A stretch of DNA of 7,619 bases from DATGYC01 sp035298385 (GTDB lineage Bacteria > Bacillota > Sulfobacillia > Symbiobacteriales > Symbiobacteriaceae), in assembly GCA_035298385.1 (NCBI GenBank), contig DATGYC010000326.1, positions 1 to 7,619 of the forward strand, in the 5' to 3' direction. Shown piece after piece: positions 1 to 5,748 of this stretch. Made by a program: the position numbers and the translations under genes. Under the pieces are notes generated by a model that made no database searches, was not told the origin of the DNA, and worked only from the letters and a program-made list of their open reading frames with translations. Each line of letters starts with the position of its first letter. Positions within the stretch are counted from its first letter, which is position 1.

Positions 1-323
1 TGTCCCAGATTCGCCGGGATCAGCACGCCCAGCTTGATCTCATCGCGGTGAATCGCCGTGCGGATCCCGGCCTCGCTCTGGTCGGACAGCGTCTGGACCT
101 CGAAGCGTTCGTAGCTGGTCAGCGTCTCGGCGATCTTCGCCCCGACCGGGTTCTTGGACTCGTCCACGATGGCGACGGTGACCGACTTTACATCGAAGGA
201 GAAGGCGTAGCCGAAGACCAGGAGCCAGAGCAGCGGCAGCAGGATCATCATCGCCAGGGTCCGCTTGTCACGCCGGATCTGGATGAACTCCTTCCGGGTT
301 AGGGCCCATACGCGCTGGAGCAT
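1..323 (-). CDS. ABC-2 type transporter permease, N-terminal part (runs off left edge)
   Basis: The 107 residues visible are the N-terminus of an ABC-2 family membrane permease, a subunit of an ATP-driven exporter in the cytoplasmic membrane (drug, lipid or polysaccharide export in characterised relatives). The start is typical of the YhhJ/YbhS-like group: a short cytoplasmic segment with RVWALTRKEFIQIRRDKRTL, one hydrophobic helix at about residues 24-43 (MMILLPLLWLLVFGYAF), then a soluble extracytoplasmic domain beginning VKSVTVAIVDES. The ATG is 7 bp after the TetR stop codon. Its Shine-Dalgarno (GGAG, 10 nt upstream) lies inside the last codons of the TetR gene, so the two are almost certainly co-transcribed and probably translationally coupled. 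The rest of the gene and any ATPase or second permease lie outside the window. The substrate cannot be told from what is here. Confidence 0.88.
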   Translation of the reverse strand, partial: MLQRVWALTRKEFIQIRRDKRTLAMMILLPLLWLLVFGYAFSFDVKSVTVAIVDESKNPVGAKIAETLTSYERFEVQTLSDQSEAGIRTAIHRDEIKLGVLIPANLG

Positions 324-330
324 CAGCGGC

Positions 331-957
331 TCACTCCTTCGTGGTCTGTAGGGCGGGCAGGATCAGGTTCATGGTCGCCTGCAGCAGATCGTCGAGCTGA
401 ACCTCGGCCAGCTCCGGCACGGCGACGAGGTTCTTCAGCACCACGGCTGCGATCAGTGGGCCCTGCAGCAGCAGGAGCATCACCTTCGGGTTGATCGGCT
501 TCAGCTGCCCCAGCTCTACCTGGTGCTGGAGGTAGGCCGTGAGCAACTGGATGCCGGGTCCGACGGCCTGCTCGGACCAGATCTGCGTGATCTCTGGATT
601 GCGGGGGCCTTCGGCAAGGACGATCCGGAGCAGTTGCTGCGTCCGGTCCTCGAGGAGGAACTGCTTGAAGCGGGTGATCAGCAGGGGGAGAACCGTGCTG
701 GGTGGGAGGGTGAAGAACTGCTCCTTCAGGTTGGCGACGGTGGGCATGATCTGCTCCTTCCGCTCGCTGACGGCGGCGCGGAAGAGGTCGGCCTTGGAGG
801 GGAAGTAGTAGTAGAGGGCGGCGGCGGTGACGCCAGCGGCACGGGCGATCTCGGCGTTGGTGGCAGCGGTGTAGCCCTTGGCGGCGAAGGCGTCGAGGGC
901 AGCAGCGAGGATCTCCGAACGGCGGTCGGGTGGGGGATTCTTTGGGCGAGGGGACAT
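331..957 (-). CDS. TetR/AcrR family transcriptional regulator
   Basis: This 208-aa protein has the size and layout of TetR-family repressors. The N-terminal helix-turn-helix domain is at about residues 12-60: RRSEILAAALDAFAAKGY, then TNAEIARAAGVTAAALYYYF, then PSKADLFRAAV, matching the family signature closely. Residues 65-208 form the helical ligand-binding and dimerisation domain; the stretch LLRIVLAEGPRNPEITQIW resembles the AefR/AcrR-like C-terminal domains. The ATG is preceded by GAGGAG at 965-970 with 7-nt spacing, which fixes the start. It is the first gene of an operon with the exporter permease, so it likely represses its own operon and is released by the exported compound or a related ligand. 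A near-palindromic operator candidate lies 16 bp upstream of its start codon. The family assignment is very secure; the ligand is unknown. Confidence 0.95.
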   Translation of the reverse strand: MSPRPKNPPPDRRSEILAAALDAFAAKGYTAATNAEIARAAGVTAAALYYYFPSKADLFRAAVSERKEQIMPTVANLKEQFFTLPPSTVLPLLITRFKQFLLEDRTQQLLRIVLAEGPRNPEITQIWSEQAVGPGIQLLTAYLQHQVELGQLKPINPKVMLLLLQGPLIAAVVLKNLVAVPELAEVQLDDLLQATMNLILPALQTTKE

Positions 958-964
958 CGGCTCG

Positions 965-970
965 CTCCTC
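965..970 (-). promoter_or_regulatory. Ribosome binding site of the TetR gene
   Basis: The minus strand reads GAGGAG, 7 nt before the ATG at 957. This supports that start for the regulator. Confidence 0.8.
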
Positions 971-972
971 TC

Positions 973-996
973 TTTATTTACTGGTCAGTTAATAAA
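973..996. promoter_or_regulatory. Candidate TetR operator (24-bp near-palindrome)
   Basis: The half-sites TTTATT-ACTG and CAGT-AATAAA face each other around a GT centre at 984/985. Ten of twelve positions in each half are symmetric; the mismatches are the central pair and the position between the two blocks of each half. The size, the ACTG-NN-CAGT core and the position just upstream of a TetR gene are typical of TetR-family autoregulatory operators. It overlaps the proposed -10 and the expected transcription start, so bound repressor would block RNA polymerase. That it is this TetR's site is inferred from position and symmetry. Confidence 0.75.
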
Positions 997-1022
997 TACA
1001 CCTAGACGAGCCGGGCTGTCAA
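993..1022 (-). promoter_or_regulatory. Candidate sigma-70/sigma-A promoter of the TetR-exporter operon
   Basis: On the minus strand a perfect TTGACA occupies 1017-1022. After an 18-bp spacer comes TATTTA at 993-998, a weak match (3 of 6) to TATAAT. The -10 lies partly inside the 24-bp palindrome, and the transcript would start near 986, inside the operator. The -35 match and the position are good; the -10 is the weak point. Confidence 0.5.
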
Positions 1023-1140
1023 GCGCAGATTCCGCTCCTGTTGCTAGTGGGTTGCCTTTTTGGGGGACGCTCCTGCGCAATGCCAGTCTGGAGGAGGCCT
1101 GCGGCGCCTTGGGACGCGGCGAAAACGCTCTCGAGATGGT

Positions 1141-1173
1141 ACAGAGGCGTCACAGAGACGTTGCAGAGACGTA
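1141..1173 (+). repeat. 11-bp direct repeat array 1 (3 units)
   Basis: Three consecutive units of exactly 11 bp: ACAGAGGCGTC, ACAGAGACGTT and GCAGAGACGTA. They match the consensus of the larger array at 1405-1514 and have the same orientation. The period of about one helical turn would place every unit on the same face of the DNA. Confidence 0.85.
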
Positions 1174-1179
1174 GTCGTT

Positions 1180-1214
1180 GATCACAAGACGCCGATTGGC
1201 GGGGAGTTGTGATC
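1180..1214. repeat. Inverted repeat / potential stem-loop
   Basis: The outer arms GATCACAA (1180-1187) and TTGTGATC (1207-1214) are perfectly complementary. Inside them CGCC (1190-1193) and GGCG (1198-1201) form a second stem around a GATT loop. It begins 6 bp after the first 11-bp repeat array. There is no T-run after it, so it does not look like an intrinsic terminator; a protein-binding site or a structured element is possible. Confidence 0.55.
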
Positions 1215-1404
1215 GCTTCGCATGGCTCTGCTGAGCCCGCAAATGCCCGTCCGATGGGCCGTTGAGCGCTTGGCCAAGAATGGGCGGAGCGACGATGCAG
1301 AGGGTGCAGTTGTCGAGGGTTACAGCGACGAGCTTGCCGCAGCGGCCGGGGTGAGAGACCGCAAAGCCAGGCAGGATGGGCCTTTGAGCTGGGTTGGGCC
1401 CCGC

Positions 1405-1514
1405 ATAGAGAGCTGATAAAGGCGTTACAGAGACGGCACAGAGACGTATAGGAGGCGTATAGGAGGCGTTATAGAGACGGCACAGAGGCGTTACAGAGCG
1501 GGCATAGAGCGGGC
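1405..1514 (+). repeat. 11-bp direct repeat array 2 (10 degenerate units)
   Basis: Ten head-to-tail units occupy exactly 110 bp. In order: ATAGAGAGCTG, ATAAAGGCGTT, ACAGAGACGGC, ACAGAGACGT (10 bp), ATAGGAGGCGT, ATAGGAGGCGTT (12 bp), ATAGAGACGGC, ACAGAGGCGTT, ACAGAGCGGGC, ATAGAGCGGGC. The consensus is A(C/T)AGAG(A/G)CG(T/G)(T/C). The 10- and 12-bp units cancel, so the 11-bp phase is kept. The first two units are the most degraded. Because 11 is not a multiple of 3, the repeat reads through all three frames, which argues against it being coding. A similar array lies at 1141-1173. Confidence 0.88.
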
Positions 1515-1526
1515 ACACAGGTGTGC
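1513..1526. repeat. Short perfect inverted repeat at the end of repeat array 2
   Basis: GCACAC (1513-1518) and GTGTGC (1521-1526) are perfectly complementary around AG. It overlaps the last two bases of the 11-bp array. It is too short and too tightly looped to be a terminator; a dimeric protein-binding site is possible. Confidence 0.4.
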
Positions 1527-1570
1527 TGTTGAGTGTGCATCGATAGGACGGTGGGATCGCTGGGACCCGT

Positions 1571-1819
1571 CTAGGGTTGCGGGCGCCCACGCCTCGTCTC
1601 CCTGGCCTTGCTTAGATTGCCCGGACTCTGTTCTGCGGCCGGGCCCCGCTTGTATCCAGATGACCGCACTCCTCGGAGGAGCAGAGCCAACGTCGGGATA
1701 CCCATGGCCCAAAGGGTGACGAGGATGGGATCGTTGTGGACAAGCAGGAGAAGCGTGGCATACAGGCTACTCAAGAGGCCGATGAGCCAAGCGTCCACTG
1801 GACACATCCCCTTCCACAT
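1571..1819 (-). CDS. Small hypothetical membrane protein (two predicted helices)
   Basis: An 82-aa protein of no family I recognise. Two hydrophobic stretches can be seen, about residues 10-27 (AWLIGLLSSLYATLLLLV) and 31-48 (PILVTLWAMGIPTLALLL), joined by the short turn HND. A hydrophilic, strongly basic tail of about 34 residues follows (GYKRG, TRRGR). This is the layout of a two-pass hairpin protein with a cytoplasmic tail. The ATG at 1819 is preceded by AAAGGG at 8-nt spacing, a moderate ribosome binding site. It follows the XRE gene on the same strand by 70 bp, with a possible weak terminator in the gap. Coding status rests on the clear hydrophobic pattern and the start signal; without homologues this is moderate evidence. 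Confidence 0.5.
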   Translation of the reverse strand: MWKGMCPVDAWLIGLLSSLYATLLLLVHNDPILVTLWAMGIPTLALLLRGVRSSGYKRGPAAEQSPGNLSKARETRRGRPQP

Positions 1820-1833
1820 CTTAGGGACCCTTT

Positions 1834-1858
1834 AGAAACCCCTGGAGTCGCTCCAAGG
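1834..1858 (-). terminator. Possible weak terminator or attenuator between the XRE and membrane-protein genes
   Basis: Read on the minus strand, CCTTGGAG and CTCCAGGG pair as an 8-bp stem with one G-T wobble around a CGA loop (1840-1858), followed by GGTTTCT. On the plus strand the wobble becomes a C-A mismatch, so the minus-strand reading is favoured. The T-run is short, so termination would be partial at best. Confidence 0.35.
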
Positions 1859-1889
1859 ATACGCCGAACCAGAGGGCCGTATGACTCCG

Positions 1890-2105
1890 CTAGATGAAAG
1901 GCTCGCGCGGCCAGAGCTTAGGCACTGGCACCTGCAGAGCATGGGCGATTCGCCCGATGTACTTTGGAGCAGGGACTGATACATCATTCTCCCAAATGCT
2001 GATCAGCGACGGGGATACCCCTACCCGCTTGGCCAGCTCGCTCTGCGACATCCCCCGCACCTGGCGCCAAAAGGCCAGGCGATTCTTCCGAAAGACTGGT
2101 GCCAA
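1890..2105 (-). CDS. XRE-family helix-turn-helix DNA-binding protein
   Basis: A 71-aa protein consisting of little more than one Cro/C1-type HTH domain (HTH_3). Residues 9-17 (RLAFWRQVR) form helix 1. SQSELAKRVGVSPSLISIWE at 20-39 gives helices 2 and 3 with the usual small residue and hydrophobic spacing. PKYIGRIAHALQVPVPKLW closes the domain. The frame is closed by TGA directly upstream of the TTG at 2103-2105. The next in-frame ATG (residue 19) would delete helix 1, so TTG is the likely start, with GGAG 10 nt upstream. Proteins this small act as dimeric repressors or as regulators of mobile elements and toxin-antitoxin loci. No toxin partner is recognised beside it; the downstream gene is a small membrane protein. 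A role in binding the nearby repeats is only a hypothesis. Confidence 0.85.
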   Translation of the reverse strand: MAPVFRKNRLAFWRQVRGMSQSELAKRVGVSPSLISIWENDVSVPAPKYIGRIAHALQVPVPKLWPREPFI

Positions 2106-2162
2106 TCAACTCACACTCCGGCAAAGACTCTTTACCTTCGATGATTGACACCAACCACCCCT

Positions 2163-2200
2163 AGTAAACAGAAAGAGGGCGCCCCCGGTAGGGCGCCCTC
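2163..2200 (-). terminator. Intrinsic terminator of the SGNH-GNAT fusion gene
   Basis: Minus-strand GAGGGCGCCC (2191-2200) and GGGCGCCCTC (2175-2184) make a perfect 10-bp GC-rich stem with a 6-nt TACCGG loop. TTTCTGTTT follows immediately. The hairpin starts 2 bp after the TAG stop codon of the fusion gene. No T-run follows on the plus strand, so it works leftward only and insulates the XRE gene. Confidence 0.92.
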
Positions 2201-2202
2201 GC

Positions 2203-4587
2203 CTATTCGAACTGGGCCATCGTGTAGTACCGCCAGGGCCGGAAGCCGGCCTTCCCATAGAACTGGACCAGGTGGGTCCAGTCGATCACCGCCTCCGTCA
2301 CCCCACGCCGCTGCAGCTCAGCCAGCCCCGCCTGCAGGAGCCCAAGCCCCATCCCCTTGCCCCGCACCGAGTGGCCCACACCGATCGGGCCGAGCCCACC
2401 AGGGGCCCGCCCCTCTGCCAAGGCCGCCCCTTCCCGCCCGCAGGTCCAGTAGACCCCAGGTCCCACGCGGGGCGATTCGTGCGTGTAGATCAGGGCGAAG
2501 CCGACGATCCGGCCGTTCTTCTCGGCCAGCATGATCTCCTCCGGGCGCCCCTCCGTCTCGAAGTGCCGCGCCACCTCCCAGGTCCAGCGTCCAGGGAACT
2601 CCATTGCCAGGAAGGCGAGCAGGTCGTCCCGGTCCGCCCACGTCGCCGGACGGTACTCCTCCCCGTAGGGGAGTTCCGTCTCCTGCAGATCGAGGTTCTG
2701 CAGATCGATCCCCGGCTTGCCAAGGACGGCGCCCCGGCGGGCGAACCAGGTCAGCGAGGGCGAATCAGACGGAATGCCCGGGAAGAGCCGGTCCGGATCG
2801 CCACCGATCCGAATCACGCCCTGCCAGTACCGCCGGATGTGGGCGATCCCATCTTGCAGGAGCGCTGAACCGATCCCCCGCCCCTGATACTCCGGATCGA
2901 CGAAGAGGGCCTGGATGAAGCCACGCCCATCGTCCGGCACGGCGTGCATCGGGACGAGGAAGCGCTTGACGAAGAGCGCCGCCACGAGTCGATCCCCATC
3001 CCAGACGGTCTGGCTCCCCTCCAGGTCGAACTGCGGCGAGAGCCAGGTCACCTGGCGGAGGAGCTTCGATCGCATCGGGTAGGTGGCGGGGAAGGCGCGG
3101 TTCCACAGCTCGACGAGGGCGCCCGCCTGAGCGGGCTCTACCGCACGCCGCGCCAACCCTTCCGGCAGCGGCGAGAGCGTCGGCGCTGGCGCCGGATGGG
3201 CGTTCGTCCCGAGCGCGGCCGCTGCCACGTAACCGCCCTGCACGACCCGCCGGGAGTGCCGTGGCGCCAAGAGGCAGACGGGCTCGCCGCTGGTCAGCCA
3301 GCCGTCGATCAGGAACTCCCAGGCGCCGAGCCCTTGGTGGATCCGCAGGCAGAGTTCATGCAGGCCGGGCTCCACATGGACCGCCATCCGGTCCTCACCG
3401 CGCAGCGCGGAGCGCAGGCTCAGGTTCGCCCCGATGCGTTGCCCGTCCAGCCAGGCCTGGAAGCCATCGTCCGAGCCAAGGGCGAGGCGCAGCTCACCCG
3501 GCTTGTGGACGTTGATCCAGGTGCGGGCGAACCCCGCCGCACTCTGGACCGGCCCCCACGTAGCGCGGAAGTCAAGCCGGCCACCAGGTGCCTCCACCGG
3601 CACCCAGCCAGCGGGCTCCACCGGAAAGGTGGCCGGATCCGCATCGCCTGCGAAGTAGGGACCGCTGATCTCCCAGTGCGTCAGATCGAGCGGCTCCTCC
3701 GCCTGCAGGGTGAGGGGGGTCTCGAGCAGCCGTTCGATCAGGGTCCAGCGTTCACGCTCCGCCGCCGTCGCCAAGGCATGCTCGATCTGGGCGAGGGAGG
3801 GCTGCCGCTCCCCCTCGGGGCCGATCGGGCCATAGACCCGCCACTCGGCCCGATCGAACTGCCACCGGGTCTGGCCCAGCGCCAGCAAGAGGTCGGCGTG
3901 GAGGAGAGGCACACCAGCCGCCGCCTCGGCGGTACTGACAGAGGCGATCCGTTCCCCCTCCCGGAAGACGCCCCAGGTCCCGTTACCGCTGGTGGGGAGG
4001 TGCCCACGCCAGACTGGCTTCGGTGGCAGATCGAGTGCGGCCAGGATCGCATCGGCGAGCACCCGATGGCCGGCCTCGTTCGGATGGACCCCATCGAGGA
4101 GGAGATCCTCCCGGCCGATCAGCGGCGGTAGCAGGTCGATGAAGGGCGCCCCCGCCGCTTCGGCCACGGCATGGGCACCATCCCGGAAGTGGGCGAGGGT
4201 CTCGTTGTAGCCGGGGAACCGACTGCCCGCGGCGGAAGGCCCAAGGAGCAGCGGCCTGGCGCCGATCGCCTTCACCTTCTGGACGATCCCGGTCAGTGCC
4301 GTGGTGTACTCATCCAGGAGGCGCTGGGAGAGCGGGCGGTAGCCGCCATCGTTTATGCCGAAGGCGATCCAGACCCAGGTGGGCCTCAGCGGGGTGACAT
4401 CGCGGTCGAAGCGGGCGAGGCCATCGGGCGCCCGATTCGAGGCCCAACCGCGGTTGCGGAAGCGGAGGCGGTGCTCCGGGAAGCGGATCAGCAGTTCGGT
4501 CTCGACGTAGAGGGTCCAGAGGTTCTGCTCTGTGATCGAGTCACCTAGAAAGACGATGCGCTCGTGCGGGCGTAGCTGCAGTGGCAC
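2203..4587 (-). CDS. SGNH/GDSL hydrolase - beta-sandwich - tandem GNAT acetyltransferase fusion
   Basis: A 794-aa multidomain protein. Residues 1-190 are an SGNH (GDSL-type) hydrolase: GDSIT at 15-19 with the nucleophile Ser17, Gly47 (RNRGW), Asn79 in GIND, and Asp165/His168 in DGVHPNEAGH. All four blocks are intact. Residues about 300-440 resemble the beta-sandwich found beside sugar esterases and glycosidases (WEISGPYF, then GSDDGFQAWLDG at 371-382). Two GNAT domains follow, at about 479-630 with QGRGIG at 568-573 and at 639-794 with RGKGMG at 742-747 and FYGKAGF near the end; both keep the acetyl-CoA loop. No signal peptide is seen, so it is probably cytoplasmic. An esterase that removes acyl groups joined to acetyltransferases suggests acyl-group exchange on a sugar or wall fragment (inference). 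The GTG at 4587 has GGAGGGG 9 nt upstream and starts 10 residues before the IVFLGDSIT strand. A TTG at 4716 would add 43 unlikely residues. Confidence 0.9.
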   Translation of the reverse strand: MPLQLRPHERIVFLGDSITEQNLWTLYVETELLIRFPEHRLRFRNRGWASNRAPDGLARFDRDVTPLRPTWVWIAFGINDGGYRPLSQRLLDEYTTALTGIVQKVKAIGARPLLLGPSAAGSRFPGYNETLAHFRDGAHAVAEAAGAPFIDLLPPLIGREDLLLDGVHPNEAGHRVLADAILAALDLPPKPVWRGHLPTSGNGTWGVFREGERIASVSTAEAAAGVPLLHADLLLALGQTRWQFDRAEWRVYGPIGPEGERQPSLAQIEHALATAAERERWTLIERLLETPLTLQAEEPLDLTHWEISGPYFAGDADPATFPVEPAGWVPVEAPGGRLDFRATWGPVQSAAGFARTWINVHKPGELRLALGSDDGFQAWLDGQRIGANLSLRSALRGEDRMAVHVEPGLHELCLRIHQGLGAWEFLIDGWLTSGEPVCLLAPRHSRRVVQGGYVAAAALGTNAHPAPAPTLSPLPEGLARRAVEPAQAGALVELWNRAFPATYPMRSKLLRQVTWLSPQFDLEGSQTVWDGDRLVAALFVKRFLVPMHAVPDDGRGFIQALFVDPEYQGRGIGSALLQDGIAHIRRYWQGVIRIGGDPDRLFPGIPSDSPSLTWFARRGAVLGKPGIDLQNLDLQETELPYGEEYRPATWADRDDLLAFLAMEFPGRWTWEVARHFETEGRPEEIMLAEKNGRIVGFALIYTHESPRVGPGVYWTCGREGAALAEGRAPGGLGPIGVGHSVRGKGMGLGLLQAGLAELQRRGVTEAVIDWTHLVQFYGKAGFRPWRYYTMAQFE

Positions 4588-4781
4588 AGAAGGGGTCCCC
4601 TCCGCTACCTTCCGTCGTCGGTCGGTGATGATTAGCCTGTGAAGCTTCGTGTGAGGGGAGGGGGAATCCTGCGGGAAGAGACGGGCTGGGGCGTGAAATC
4701 TGCTGGAGCTAACCAACGCAGGAGCTTCTCTGTGCGCCCCCGAATCCTGTGGGGTGAACAGCGAGAGAGGTGGTCCTTCCC
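4588..4781. promoter_or_regulatory. Divergent intergenic region between the fusion gene and the amidase gene
   Basis: About 194 bp separate the GTG of the leftward fusion gene from the ATG of the rightward amidase gene, so promoters for both should lie here. I see no convincing -10/-35 pair on either strand. It holds the leftward Shine-Dalgarno GGAGGGG (4597-4603), a perfect GAAGCTTC palindrome (4641-4648) and a 12-bp direct repeat, GAATCCTG(C/T)GGG, at 4664-4675 and 4742-4753. Confidence 0.5.
4664..4753 (+). repeat. 12-bp direct repeat pair in the divergent intergenic region
   Basis: GAATCCTGCGGG at 4664-4675 and GAATCCTGTGGG at 4742-4753 differ at one base and start 78 bp apart. They could be paired regulator sites, but two short copies in GC-rich DNA can arise by chance. 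Confidence 0.35.
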
Positions 4782-5666
4782 ATGTCGATCCTGCGTGTCG
4801 CCCTCCTCCAACTTACCGCTCACGGCGCAGACCAAGAAGCCAACCTGGCGAAGGGGCTTGAAGCCTGCCGCCAGGCTCGGGCAATGGGCGCCGACATCGC
4901 CCTCTTCCCCGAGATGTGGTCGATCGGTTACGCCCTCAACAATGCCAACGCTGAGCGAGCGATCGGCCCCGACTCCGCCTTCCTAAAGGCGTTCCAAGCG
5001 CTCGCCCGCGAACTGGGGCTTGCCATCGCCATCACCTACCTCGAGCAGTGGCCCCCCCGTTCGGGGATAAAGGGCGCCCCCCGCAACACCGTCTCGCTGA
5101 TCGACTGTCACGGCGAGATCAAGCTGACCTACGCCAAGGTCCACACCTGCGACTTTGGTGATGAGGGCCTACTAACCCCCGGCGACGCCTTCCCCGTCTG
5201 TACGCTTGCGACCCGTGCTGGTGCGATCCAGATCGGTGCGATGATCTGCTACGACCGTGAGTTCCCCGAGAGTGCCCGCGCCCTGATGCTGGGCGGCGCC
5301 GAGATCATCCTGGTCCCAAACGCCTGCACCCTGGATCAGAACCGCCTTGCCCAGTTCCAGACGCGAGCCTTTGAGAATATGGTCGGGGTCGCGATGGCCA
5401 ACTACGCCGCTCCCCAGAACAACGGCCACTCGAGCGCCTTCGACGGCATCGCCCACGGCGAGATCGATGGTCCGGGCCGGGAGATGAAGGTAGTCGAGGC
5501 GGGGGAGGCAGAGGGGATCTACCTGGCGCCGTTCGATCTCGATGCGCTCCGCGCCTACCGGGAGCGAGAGTCCTGGGGGAACGCCTACCGCAAGCCGCAC
5601 ACCTACGGTTCATTGGTAGAGACGGGGGTGCGGGCGCCCTTCATCCGGCCCGACTCCCGCCGCTAG
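4782..5666 (+). CDS. Carbon-nitrogen hydrolase (nitrilase superfamily amidase)
   Basis: A 294-aa enzyme of the nitrilase superfamily, which hydrolyses non-peptide C-N bonds (amides, carbamoyl groups) through a Cys-Glu-Lys triad. All three are present: Glu44 in LFPEMWS, Lys119 in LTYAKVHTC and Cys156 in GAMICYDREFPE. The N-terminal strand MSILRVALLQL and the later ENMVGVAMANY segment are also standard, and the length is typical of single-domain members. The pattern is closest to N-carbamoyl amino acid, carbamoylputrescine or omega-amidase branches rather than true nitrilases, but the substrate cannot be settled by eye. The ATG at 4782 has AGGTGG 8 nt upstream; the in-frame GTG at 4770 overlaps that site and is rejected. 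The PyrD-like gene follows on the same strand after 82 bp with no terminator visible between them, so the two may be co-transcribed. Confidence 0.93.
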   Translation: MSILRVALLQLTAHGADQEANLAKGLEACRQARAMGADIALFPEMWSIGYALNNANAERAIGPDSAFLKAFQALARELGLAIAITYLEQWPPRSGIKGAPRNTVSLIDCHGEIKLTYAKVHTCDFGDEGLLTPGDAFPVCTLATRAGAIQIGAMICYDREFPESARALMLGGAEIILVPNACTLDQNRLAQFQTRAFENMVGVAMANYAAPQNNGHSSAFDGIAHGEIDGPGREMKVVEAGEAEGIYLAPFDLDALRAYRERESWGNAYRKPHTYGSLVETGVRAPFIRPDSRR

Positions 5667-5733
5667 GAGACGCAAGGGTGGAAGGGCTGGCCTTCACGGG
5701 CGAGGTGAAATGTAACCAGAACTGTATGACGAC

Positions 5734-5740
5734 AGGGGGG
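5734..5740 (+). promoter_or_regulatory. Ribosome binding site of the PyrD-like membrane protein gene
   Basis: AGGGGGG lies 8 nt before the ATG at 5749. It fixes the start of a gene whose stop codon is outside the window. Confidence 0.75.
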
Positions 5741-5748
5741 CGCCGTCG

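Larger units (their letters stand above)
1023..1570. other. Gene-poor region between the TetR operon and the small membrane protein gene
   Basis: About 550 bp with no convincing gene on either strand. The open frames here (for example minus strand 1150-1590, plus strand 1222-1416) have no recognisable domains, and the former is partly made of repeat-derived residues. The stretch does hold two arrays of 11-bp direct repeats (1141-1173 and 1405-1514), an inverted repeat at 1180-1214 and a short one at 1513-1526. The segment 1215-1404 between the arrays shows nothing I recognise. Both flanking transcription units run leftward, so the region lies upstream of the TetR promoter and downstream of the membrane protein gene. 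Confidence 0.6.

Noticed and set aside
1060..1130. Terminator around the T-run near 1057-1061 and the AGGCC/GGCGCCT motif near 1096-1110
   Set aside because: The T-run and the GC-rich inverted segment are not in the right order or spacing for either strand, and no transcript is known to end here.
1141..1514. CRISPR array
   Set aside because: Units are 11 bp, directly adjacent and degenerate, with no spacers of uniform length and no cas gene nearby.
1150..1590. Minus-strand 146-codon open frame across the repeat region
   Set aside because: Its apparent 11-residue periodicity is just the 11-bp DNA repeat read through three frames. It has no recognisable domain and overlaps the end of the small membrane protein gene; the start codon has no ribosome binding site I can see.
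2944..4131. Plus-strand 395-codon open frame antisense to the SGNH-GNAT gene
   Set aside because: It lies wholly inside the fusion gene on the opposite strand, is rich in Arg, Pro and Gly as expected of antisense frames in GC-rich DNA, and has no domain. The minus-strand protein has all SGNH and GNAT motifs.
4588..4716. Longer N-terminus of the fusion gene from a TTG at 4716
   Set aside because: The extra 43 residues are low-complexity and unlike the family, and the GTG at 4587 has a strong GGAGGGG ribosome binding site. The extension would also cover most of the divergent promoter region.
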